A stretch of DNA of 5,837 nt from Enterobacterales bacterium (GTDB lineage: Bacteria; Pseudomonadota; Gammaproteobacteria; Enterobacterales; Succinivibrionaceae): positions 1 to 5,837 of the forward strand of contig CAAGDP010000054.1 in assembly GCA_900768635.1 (NCBI GenBank), given 5' to 3'. The notes under the pieces were generated by a model. The model saw nothing but the letters and a program-made list of their open reading frames with translations. It was not told the origin of the DNA and did not search any database. Below are positions 1-5,823 of the stretch, one piece after another. The stretch's first letter is position 1. Each line of letters begins with the position of its first letter. The position numbers and the translations under genes are program-made.

Positions 1-1
1 G

Positions 2-112
2 TCTAAGCAGTATTGGAAGAAAAGGATATTTTGGTCAGACGGATACTTTGCTTGTAGTATTGGAGAAGTATCGTCAGCGACTATACAAAAATACATAGAG
101 TCTCAAGGATAG
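2..112 (+). CDS. tnpA: IS200/IS605-family Y1 transposase TnpA, C-terminal end (5' part outside the window)
   Basis: The frame is open from the window edge and gives 36 residues before a TAG stop. It reads FWSDGYFACSIGEV followed by TIQKYIESQG, the usual C-terminus of small HUH/Y1 single-strand transposases of the IS200/IS605 group. In this family the tyrosine of the YIxxQ helix is the nucleophile that attacks the DNA, and the glutamine four residues later is a metal ligand. Both are present here (Tyr codon 92-94, Gln codon 104-106). The HUH motif lies upstream, outside the window. The frame is unbroken and ends normally, and a subterminal hairpin follows 16 bp later, so this end of the element looks intact. 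Whether the rest of the gene is whole cannot be judged. Confidence 0.85.
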   Translation, partial: SKQYWKKRIFWSDGYFACSIGEVSSATIQKYIESQG

Positions 113-128
113 GAGGTCAGTTGCTCCT

Positions 129-150
129 CCCACCACCTAAAGGTAGTGGG
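129..150 (+). repeat. Subterminal hairpin of the insertion sequence
   Basis: The arms CCCACCACCT (129-138) and AGGTAGTGGG (141-150) pair over ten positions with one C·A mismatch and an AA loop. An imperfect stem like this is what TnpA recognises in single-stranded DNA at the ends of IS200/IS605 elements. It has no T-tract of terminator type; only TTT follows. Confidence 0.75.
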
Positions 151-346
151 TTTCCGCAACCTAATTAAATTTATGAACTTTCCTTGTGGGTTAAAATAAT
201 CAATTGTATTGACGGGAATTCTTATAAAGATCAAGATAAATCCTGTAAAAATTTTGATTTGATAATTTTCATCACAATTTTGAAAAGTTCTTTTCCATTG
301 TCTTGTGATTTCGTGAAATATGCATGATTTTTACTTTTTTTGTTTG

Positions 347-352
347 TATAAT
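347..352 (+). promoter_or_regulatory. Possible -10 box for the redox fusion gene
   Basis: A perfect TATAAT lies about 90 bp before the start codon, giving a predicted transcript start near 359. No good -35 hexamer sits 16-18 bp upstream (the region reads GCATGATTT), and there is no TGn extension. A promoter here would be weak or need an activator. The small palindrome ATTTC-GT-GAAAT (308-319) lies just upstream of the expected -35 position. Confidence 0.4.
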
Positions 353-375
353 ATTTTCCGCATTAGGATTAATAA

Positions 376-423
376 AACTAGTATATATAGTGGTTCAGAC
401 ATTTTGTCATTCTATATCTAGTT
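376..423 (+). repeat. Inverted repeat in the leader, ending just before the ribosome binding site
   Basis: AACTAG (376-381) and ATATAG (385-390), separated by a three-base bulge, pair with CTATAT (412-417) and CTAGTT (418-423). The loop itself holds a small GACA-TTT-TGTC hairpin (398-408). The right arm ends three bases before AAGAGGT (427-432), which serves the ATG at 443. It could be a leader structure that masks or presents the ribosome binding site, or a DNA palindrome bound by a regulator. The stem is AT-rich and only moderately stable. Confidence 0.45.
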
Positions 424-442
424 ATAAGAGGTAACTTCTTCA

Positions 443-1786
443 ATGGATCAAAAAGCTCTTTTCAAGCTGTCATATGGCCTGTTTGTTGTTACTGCCGAAC
501 AAAACGGTAAACATAACGGTTGTATCACCAATACCGCTCAACAGGTTTCTTCTCAGCCTTTATTAATGGCTGTTGCTATCAATAAAGCGAATTTAACCCA
601 CGATATGGTTCTGGCAACCAAAAAGTTTGCATTGTCGGTTCTCAGTGAGAATGCGTCTTTCGACCTGTTTAAAAGATTCGGTTTTCAGTCAGGTCGGGAT
701 GTGGATAAATTTGCCGGCTTCACTGATTGCGAAACAGATATTCAGGGTCTTAAGTATATAACTGAAGGTGTAAATGCCCATTTCAGTGCTGAAGTAACTG
801 ATACTCAGGATTTGGGTTCTCATACTCTTTTTATTGCCAAAATCAAGGATATGGACGTCCTGAATACTGTCCCTTCTGCTACATACGAATATTACCAGAA
901 GCACATTAAGCCGGCTCCGTCTGCACCTTCATCTGGTAACCAAAACCGTACTGTATGGCGTTGCAAGGTTTGTGGCTATGAATACACCGGTGATAATCTA
1001 CCTGATGATTTTATTTGTCCGCTGTGCAAGCATCCGGCATCTGATTTTGAAAAGGTAACTGTAACTCAGGATAATAATATGGAAAAAACTAATAATATGG
1101 CCGCCGGTGGTAAATCAGTTTGGCGTTGTAAAATCTGCGGTCATGAATATGTGGATGATGAATTACCGGAAGATTATGTTTGCCCGTTATGCAAGCATCC
1201 GGCATCTGATTTTGAAAAGGTCTCAACAACTAAGGAAGTAAAAACTATGGCATCTAAATATGCAGGAACAAAAACTGAAAAGAATCTGAGAGAAGCTTTT
1301 GCCGGCGAATCTCAGGCAAGAAACAAATATACCTATTTTGCATCTGTTGCTAAGAAGGCAGGATATGAACAAATCGCTGCACTGTTCTTAAAAACAGCTG
1401 AAAATGAAAAGGAACATGCCAAGTTATGGTTCAAGGCTCTCGGCGAACTTGGTGACACCCCTGCAAATCTTTTGGCAGCTGCAGAAGGTGAAAATGCTGA
1501 ATGGACCGATATGTACGAACGTATGGCTAAGGATGCTGAAGAAGAAGGCTTTAACGATTTAGCTGCTCAGTTCCGTGCAGTAGGTAAGATTGAAAAGATG
1601 CATGAAGAAAGATATCGTAAGCTTCTCAAGAATGTTGAAGCTATGGAAGTCTTCAAAAAATCCGGCGTTACTATGTGGGAATGTCGTAACTGCGGTCATA
1701 TTGTAGTAGGTCTGGAAGCTCCTCAGGTTTGTCCGGTATGTAACCATCCGCAGTCCTTCTTTGAAGTTCATGTTGATAACTTCTAA
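443..1786 (+). CDS. Flavin reductase - rubredoxin - rubredoxin - rubrerythrin fusion protein
   Basis: A single 447-residue chain carries a complete peroxide-reducing electron pathway. Residues 1 to about 155 match the FMN-binding flavin reductase/flavoredoxin domain of high-molecular-weight rubredoxins (GLFVVTAEQNG, NGCITNT). After a Pro/Ser-rich linker come two rubredoxins, with Fe-binding cysteines 174/177/192/195 and 229/232/247/250. From Met269 follows a full-length rubrerythrin: diiron ligands Glu289, Glu322/His325 (ExxH), Glu350, Glu353 and Glu384/His387, then a C-terminal rubredoxin-like site (Cys414/417/430/433). By family knowledge, NAD(P)H would reduce FMN, electrons would pass through the Fe(Cys)4 sites, and the diiron centre would reduce hydrogen peroxide to water in the cytoplasm. 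No signal peptide is seen. AGAGGT ten bases upstream supports the start. The gene is monocistronic, with a terminator 29 bp after the stop. The electron route is inferred; the domains are clear. Confidence 0.93.
   Translation: MDQKALFKLSYGLFVVTAEQNGKHNGCITNTAQQVSSQPLLMAVAINKANLTHDMVLATKKFALSVLSENASFDLFKRFGFQSGRDVDKFAGFTDCETDIQGLKYITEGVNAHFSAEVTDTQDLGSHTLFIAKIKDMDVLNTVPSATYEYYQKHIKPAPSAPSSGNQNRTVWRCKVCGYEYTGDNLPDDFICPLCKHPASDFEKVTVTQDNNMEKTNNMAAGGKSVWRCKICGHEYVDDELPEDYVCPLCKHPASDFEKVSTTKEVKTMASKYAGTKTEKNLREAFAGESQARNKYTYFASVAKKAGYEQIAALFLKTAENEKEHAKLWFKALGELGDTPANLLAAAEGENAEWTDMYERMAKDAEEEGFNDLAAQFRAVGKIEKMHEERYRKLLKNVEAMEVFKKSGVTMWECRNCGHIVVGLEAPQVCPVCNHPQSFFEVHVDNF
1025..1056 (+). repeat. 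32-bp direct repeat, copy 1 (end of first rubredoxin)
   Basis: This stretch encodes the CKHPASDFEKV end of the first rubredoxin. It is identical, base for base, to 1190-1221, exactly 165 bp (55 codons) downstream. The codons just before it already differ (CCG CTG against CCG TTA). Confidence 0.9.
1190..1221 (+). repeat. 32-bp direct repeat, copy 2 (end of second rubredoxin)
   Basis: This is identical to 1025-1056. The two rubredoxin cores match at about 26 of 34 residues, with all differences before the final 14 residues. Duplication is clear; the perfect DNA match only at the 3' end suggests local gene conversion or strong constraint. Confidence 0.9.
1232..1249 (+). promoter_or_regulatory. 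Possible internal ribosome binding site and ATG for free-standing rubrerythrin
   Basis: AAGGAAG (1232-1238) lies eight bases before an in-frame ATG (1247-1249). That ATG coincides with the usual N-terminus of rubrerythrin (MASKYAGTKTEKN). The arrangement could give a second product of 179 residues, a normal rubrerythrin length, or it may be a relic of a once separate gene. Translation from here is not shown by sequence alone. Confidence 0.4.
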
Positions 1787-1814
1787 GAGTTAGTATTCTG
1801 TAACTTATTATTTC

Positions 1815-1844
1815 AGGCCGCATCTTTTTTGCGGCCTTTGTTTT
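1815..1844 (+). terminator. Intrinsic terminator after the redox fusion gene
   Basis: A perfect eight-pair GC-rich stem, AGGCCGCA (1815-1822) with TGCGGCCT (1830-1837), has a seven-base T-rich loop and is followed by TTGTTTT. It lies 29 bp past the stop codon and separates this gene from xseA. Confidence 0.9.
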
Positions 1845-1878
1845 GCTTGTTACCGAAAGTTTCAGGGTATTTCAGCAA

Positions 1879-1908
1879 TTGAAATAAATTGCCGCAGAGC
1901 TATATAAT
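1879..1908 (+). promoter_or_regulatory. Sigma70-type promoter for xseA
   Basis: TTGAAA (1879-1884) and TATAAT (1903-1908) are separated by 18 bp, a near-consensus pair. Transcription would start near 1915, giving a leader of about 90 bases before the xseA start. The promoter lies after the preceding terminator, so xseA is probably transcribed on its own. Confidence 0.7.
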
Positions 1909-2003
1909 AGAAATCAGATGGTTTTATCCTTTAAAGTCCTTTCAGGAACGGCTGATTCGTTTCTTTTCCTTCATCTTGTTTTGCTGATAAAGTACTAATA
2001 CTT

Positions 2004-3542
2004 ATGAATCCATATGTTTCTGTATCTGATTTAGTTGAAACCATTAAATATAATCTTGAATGCTCTTTTCCTTCTGTATCTGTGGAGGGAGAAATTACCA
2101 ATATCCCTGCATCCTCATCTCAGGGCAGATATCGTAATGCCCACTGGTATTTTTCTTTAAAAGATACCGATCCTGCTAGAAGTTCCCAGATTAATTGTGT
2201 CCTTTTCGCTCAATATTTACAGTACCTGAATTTTTATCCTGAAAATGGATTAAAAGTCATTGCCACCGGCAAAGTATCGGTTTATGACAAATCCGGGCGG
2301 ATGCAACTGATTATTACAAGCATGCAGATGGCCGGACGAGGTGCTTTGGAGCTGCGTTTCCGTCAGCTGGAGGAAAAACTGCGGAACGAAGGTCTTTTTG
2401 ATTCCGCTCTTAAACGTCCCATACCCCCCTTCCCTTTAAATATCGGGATTATCACCTCATCCTCCGGTCTTGCGGTAAATGATATTATTACCAAAATTCA
2501 TGGCAACCATTACCCCGGAACAATCATTATTTATCCGGCTCTAGTACAGGGGTTGGATGCTCCTCAAAGCTTGATTGATCAGTTGAATGCAGCTAACAGT
2601 GACGGCATTTGTGATGTTATTATTATCGGTCGTGGCGGTGGCAGTTACGAGGATCTGTTCTGCTTTAATGACGAAAATCTGGTAAGAACATTGCGTCATT
2701 CAGCCATACCGGTTATTTCCGCCATAGGCCATACAGAAGACGAATCCTTATGTGATTATGCCGCGGATTATCATGCCACTACCCCTACAGATGCAGGTGT
2801 GTATGTTGCCCGTAACTATGCAGCCAGCTATCAGCAGATGCCGGAGATTTCAAACTGGTTTATGCAACGGATCCTGAACATCTTCCAGAAGCATAATCAT
2901 GGTTTAAAGTTTCTGGAAAATCAATTATTCAACTCTTCACCGCAAAGATATATCACTCTGCAGCAGGAAAAAATTTCAGTCGCCTGTGACGCTTTGGAAA
3001 GAACAATTATTCATCATCTGGAAAAAATCAAAAATGATTTGGAGTTATCCTCTCAGGTATTAAGTCGTTATCATCCGGATAATCGGATCCAGTCCTTAAA
3101 GGAGCGATTGGAATTTCTCACTACCCTGCTGATAAATCGCATGGAAAGTTATATGGAGAAAACCAATAATACTCTGCAAAGCAAAAAAGACAGTCTGTTT
3201 GCTTTTACTCCGGAGCGGAGGATTGAGGCTAATTATTATCACTTAAATAATCGCCGGCAGCATCTTAAGGATCTTATTAGTCGGATGCTGGAAGCAAAAA
3301 ACCGGGAGCTTTCCGAAACTTCCGTTTCCTTTTCCAATCTTAATCCTCTTATCAGTCCCCGTTTTATGAAAACCATTACTGAGAAGGATGATAAAGTGAT
3401 TTCTTCAGTGAAGGAATTGCAGAAAGGAGATGTTATCACCACCAGAATGAAGGATGGAAAGGTTGTTTCAGTAGTCAGTGAAACCTGTCCTGTTAATCCT
3501 GTAAATATTCAGGATAAGAAACCACCCCGGAAGAAACAGTAA
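2004..3542 (+). CDS. xseA: Exodeoxyribonuclease VII large subunit
   Basis: This is the catalytic subunit of exonuclease VII, which with several copies of small XseB degrades single-stranded DNA from both ends into oligonucleotides. Residues 1 to about 110 form the N-terminal OB-fold (VEGEITN, HWYFSLKD, VIATGKVSVYDKSGRMQLI). The nuclease core spans roughly 125-275, with GIITSSSG (148-155), GRGGGSYEDL (209-218), SAIGHTED (239-246) and ADYHATTPTDAG (254-265), all family hallmarks. Residues 275-440 are a long helical, coiled-coil region with repeated xxP-xRI segments (near 312, 357 and 402), as in the segmented coiled coil that holds XseB. The protein has 512 residues against 456 in E. coli; extra length lies in the helical part and a basic tail (KKPPRKKQ). 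The C-terminal RGYS motif is degenerate (RFMKT, 453-457). The start fits homologues, but the Shine-Dalgarno is weak (AAAG only). No xseB gene lies in the window. Confidence 0.95.
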   Translation: MNPYVSVSDLVETIKYNLECSFPSVSVEGEITNIPASSSQGRYRNAHWYFSLKDTDPARSSQINCVLFAQYLQYLNFYPENGLKVIATGKVSVYDKSGRMQLIITSMQMAGRGALELRFRQLEEKLRNEGLFDSALKRPIPPFPLNIGIITSSSGLAVNDIITKIHGNHYPGTIIIYPALVQGLDAPQSLIDQLNAANSDGICDVIIIGRGGGSYEDLFCFNDENLVRTLRHSAIPVISAIGHTEDESLCDYAADYHATTPTDAGVYVARNYAASYQQMPEISNWFMQRILNIFQKHNHGLKFLENQLFNSSPQRYITLQQEKISVACDALERTIIHHLEKIKNDLELSSQVLSRYHPDNRIQSLKERLEFLTTLLINRMESYMEKTNNTLQSKKDSLFAFTPERRIEANYYHLNNRRQHLKDLISRMLEAKNRELSETSVSFSNLNPLISPRFMKTITEKDDKVISSVKELQKGDVITTRMKDGKVVSVVSETCPVNPVNIQDKKPPRKKQ

Positions 3543-3658
3543 ACCTCCGGTTAATCATCTTTAGGATCTCAGGACATAAAACAGTGATTTCTTTTCATGG
3601 TTTTTCTCAGAAAGAAGTTTCTCAACTTTATAAATACTGTATCGATTCTGTTTAAGAT

Positions 3659-3667
3659 TGCTATAAT
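3659..3667 (+). promoter_or_regulatory. Extended -10 promoter for sppA
   Basis: TG-C-TATAAT is a perfect extended -10 element. No good -35 is seen 16-18 bp upstream (the region reads CTGTATCGA), which extended -10 promoters tolerate. Transcription would start near 3674, about 55 bases before the preferred sppA ATG. I see no clear terminator between xseA and this site, so read-through from xseA is also possible. Confidence 0.5.
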
Positions 3668-3728
3668 CATCTTGTTATGGTGAGCTCTGAGCTTATTGTT
3701 TTTTTTATTCTCAAGGTTTAAATGTCTT

Positions 3729-5609
3729 ATGCATCTTATTGCCTCAATATTCAAATTTTTCTTTAAATTTGTCTGGATGATATTTAAGGGATTTGGTAAA
3801 GCCTGCTGGTTTTATACCAAATTTATTATTGCTTTTGTGGTGATTGTCTTTTCTTTGATTTTGTTTGCCGGTTTTGCCGTGAAAGGTGATATTCCCGCTC
3901 CAGATGAAAAAAAGCTACTGCTTATTAAGCCAGAGGGGATTGTAACTGATCATCATATGCCTGAACTGAATTATCTGGTGAACTCTCTGGCAGGTGATAC
4001 CAGCATCTCCTACAGTGATGAAATTGTGCGGGCAATAAATCTGGCATCACGGGACACCGAACATGTCTTAGGCATTGTGGTGGATTTAAGTACCTTATCA
4101 TCCATAAGCTACGGAACATCTGATGTAATAGGAAAAGCACTTCTTGACTACCGGAAGGCCACAGGAAAGAAGGTGTATTTTTATTCCGATACCTACACTC
4201 AGCAGGATTATTATCTGGCAACCTTCGGCTCCTTAATTATGATGAATCCGGCAGGAGATGTGGATCTTTCCGGTATTACCATAGGACAGGTATATTTTAA
4301 GGATCTACTGGATTCCTGGGGGATTACACCGCTGGTATTCAAAAGCGGTCGTTATAAGTCTGCGGTAGAGCCTTTTACCAATCAGAAAATGTCAGATGAC
4401 AGCCGAGAAAACCTGAATTCCATTATCAATGATATCTGGGGAAATGTTTCTTCAGTTATCGCTGAAAACCGTAAAATTCCTCAGGATAAGATATTGCGCA
4501 GTATTGATGAAGAACTGTCCGATCTCCGGGAGCTGAATTTTAATACCTATAAGGACTTGAAAAAGCGTAATGTAATTAATTTCTACACAAGTCCGGAAAG
4601 TTTCAAAAAATTCCTATGCAGGACATATACTTCTATTATTCAGGAACGTAACAAAGTTGCCATGATTAATTATGAGGATTATCTGACACAGAATCCGGAA
4701 ATTAGAAAACCGCAGCGTACTTATCCCGATATTATTAAGGTTATCCATCTTACGGGTGATGTGGATTCCTCAGGAAAAGCTTTTCATATCTCATACGAAT
4801 CATACCGGGAAGAATTTCACAACATCCTAAATGATCCTTTTGTCAAGGCAATAGTATTACGGATTAATACACCTGGCGGCTCTGTCTCGGAAGCAATTAA
4901 AATCACTAATGCATTACGGTTTCTAAAGAGAAGTGGCAAAAAGATTATTGTCTCCATGGGAGATATGACAGCATCTGCCGGGTACTGGATCTCCGCAGAG
5001 GCTGACTGGATTGTAGCCCAGCCTCATACACTTACCGGATCAATCGGTGTATTTGGCATTTTGCCATCAGTAAATAAACTGGCTGAAAAATATGGTATTC
5101 ATTATGATGAGGCTACTAATAATCCACATCATTTTTCCAATCCGTTGCAGGAGCTGGATGAGCGCGAAAAAGAGCTTATAACAGGTAAAATCGATCGTAT
5201 TTATGAAAGGTTCCTTAAACTTGTTGCCAAAGGTCGGAAGATGGAATTATCCCAGGTACAGGAACTTGCTCAGGGTCGGATCTGGACCGGCTCACAGGCT
5301 AAGGAGCATAATCTGGTTAATGAAGTAGGTTATCTGGATGACGCCGTCCGCAAAGCTGTAGAATTATCAAAAATGGGAAGCAATTTCAAAGTTGAGCATT
5401 TTTACGGAGATTTTACTACTGATTTTCATTCCCTGCAGAAGATTATGTCAAAAAGTTCTGCAATTGCTGATCTGTTTACCCTGATCTTCGGATATATGCC
5501 GGAATCCTATCTTTCTAATTTTAAGATGGCAATTCCATCTTACACCGGAGTTCCTCAGGATCATAAAGCTGAAATTTATTCCTATCTTCCGGTTATTATG
5601 AGAGATTAA
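3729..5609 (+). CDS. sppA: Signal peptide peptidase SppA, long (67K-type) form, protease IV
   Basis: This is an inner-membrane serine protease of family S49 that cuts leftover signal peptides within or at the membrane. It has 626 residues from the ATG at 3729, close to the 618 of E. coli. An aromatic/basic N-terminal segment (MHLIASIFKFFFKFVWM) is followed by one membrane span at about 32-51, with the rest expected in the periplasm. Two S49 repeats follow. The first carries the general-base lysine, Lys210 in GRYKSAVEPF (E. coli Lys209). The second carries the nucleophile Ser416 in GDMTASAGYW (E. coli Ser409), plus NTPGGS (380-385) and LTGSIGVFG. The Ser/Lys dyad is complete. The frame also opens at TTG 3696, which would add 11 residues. 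I prefer the ATG because it aligns better with the E. coli N-terminus, although its Shine-Dalgarno (AAGG, 3713-3716) is 12 bases away. A terminator follows. Confidence 0.94.
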   Translation: MHLIASIFKFFFKFVWMIFKGFGKACWFYTKFIIAFVVIVFSLILFAGFAVKGDIPAPDEKKLLLIKPEGIVTDHHMPELNYLVNSLAGDTSISYSDEIVRAINLASRDTEHVLGIVVDLSTLSSISYGTSDVIGKALLDYRKATGKKVYFYSDTYTQQDYYLATFGSLIMMNPAGDVDLSGITIGQVYFKDLLDSWGITPLVFKSGRYKSAVEPFTNQKMSDDSRENLNSIINDIWGNVSSVIAENRKIPQDKILRSIDEELSDLRELNFNTYKDLKKRNVINFYTSPESFKKFLCRTYTSIIQERNKVAMINYEDYLTQNPEIRKPQRTYPDIIKVIHLTGDVDSSGKAFHISYESYREEFHNILNDPFVKAIVLRINTPGGSVSEAIKITNALRFLKRSGKKIIVSMGDMTASAGYWISAEADWIVAQPHTLTGSIGVFGILPSVNKLAEKYGIHYDEATNNPHHFSNPLQELDEREKELITGKIDRIYERFLKLVAKGRKMELSQVQELAQGRIWTGSQAKEHNLVNEVGYLDDAVRKAVELSKMGSNFKVEHFYGDFTTDFHSLQKIMSKSSAIADLFTLIFGYMPESYLSNFKMAIPSYTGVPQDHKAEIYSYLPVIMRD

Positions 5610-5639
5610 TTTACTAACCTGAAATAAGGACAACAACCG

Positions 5640-5669
5640 ATCCGGACTTAACCTGTCCGGATTTTTTTT
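5640..5669 (+). terminator. Intrinsic terminator after sppA
   Basis: ATCCGGAC (5640-5647) pairs perfectly with GTCCGGAT (5655-5662) around a seven-base loop and is followed by seven T residues. It starts 30 bp after the sppA stop. Confidence 0.92.
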
Positions 5670-5726
5670 ATGATACATCATGAACTGCATTGGTTCTGAT
5701 TCTTATGTTCATAAATTTACCTTAAC

Positions 5727-5761
5727 TTTTGATCAAAATTACCCCATGATCACAATATACT
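5727..5761 (+). promoter_or_regulatory. Paired TGATCA palindromes next to a -10-like box
   Basis: TTTTGATCAAAA (5727-5738) is a perfect 12-base palindrome. A second TGATCA (5747-5752) is centred 17 bp downstream, and TATACT (5756-5761) follows at once. TTGATC in the first palindrome could serve as a -35, but the 21-bp gap to TATACT is too long for a good promoter. The palindromes could be operator sites. No gene is visible downstream before the next terminator, so the role is open. Confidence 0.3.
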
Positions 5762-5786
5762 AAAGAATTTCAGAAATAGAATCGTG

Positions 5787-5823
5787 AACCCCTTGTAATA
5801 TCAAGGGGTTTTCGTTTTTTTTT
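5787..5823 (+). terminator. Second intrinsic terminator near the window end
   Basis: AACCCCTTG (5787-5795) pairs perfectly with CAAGGGGTT (5802-5810) around a six-base loop, followed by TTCG and nine T residues. It lies about 120 bp past the sppA terminator with no coding frame between them. It is either a backup terminator or the end of a short non-coding transcript. Confidence 0.85.

Larger units (their letters stand above)
1..161 (+). mobile_element. Right end of an IS200/IS605-type insertion sequence (partial)
   Basis: The transposase tail is followed by a short non-coding end with two possible hairpins: AGGAG (111-115) with CTCCT (124-128), and the stronger stem at 129-150. Elements of this group end in subterminal hairpins instead of terminal inverted repeats and make no target duplication. 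The exact cleavage site therefore cannot be read from one end; 161 is an estimate. The left end lies outside the window. No tnpB gene is visible here. Confidence 0.7.
162..442. other. AT-rich intergenic region between the insertion sequence and the redox fusion gene
   Basis: About 280 bp without a credible coding frame on either strand. Its first half shows nothing I can name beyond weak palindromes (for example TGAT/ATCA arms at 260-274, and ATTTC-GT-GAAAT at 308-319). Its second half holds a TATAAT box at 347-352, a larger inverted repeat at 376-423 and a Shine-Dalgarno-like AGAGGT at 427-432 ahead of the ATG at 443. Confidence 0.6.

Noticed and set aside
221..234. FNR-like box (CTTAT-AAAG-ATCAA, 8 of 10 consensus positions)
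   Set aside because: One half-site matches only 3 of 5. It lies about 130 bp before the predicted transcript start, not near -41.5, and AT-rich DNA gives such matches by chance.
304..319. CRP-like site starting at TGTGA
   Set aside because: The second half-site (TCACA) is absent at the required spacing.
443..1786. Fusion as an assembly or frameshift artefact joining separate genes
   Set aside because: The frame is continuous through proper linkers, with no stop, frameshift or base-composition break at any domain border, and every metal ligand is in place.
3543..3658. Search for xseB or a terminator after xseA
   Set aside because: The gap is too short for xseB and has no matching frame. The only hairpins (for example AGAAA-GAAG-TTTCT near 3610) are weak and lack a T-tract.
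3677..3721. 14-codon frame (MVSSELIVFFILKV) as a leader peptide gene
   Set aside because: It has no clear Shine-Dalgarno and starts within a few bases of the predicted transcript start. It is mentioned as a finding but not called as a gene.
3925..4221. Reverse-strand open frame of 98 codons inside sppA, and other antisense frames (689-904, 1559-1771, 3239-3442, 3569-3754, 5448-5690)
   Set aside because: They lie wholly or mostly opposite well-supported genes, or across the xseA-sppA gap and the sppA terminator. They show no recognisable motifs and are explained by the codon use of the + strand.
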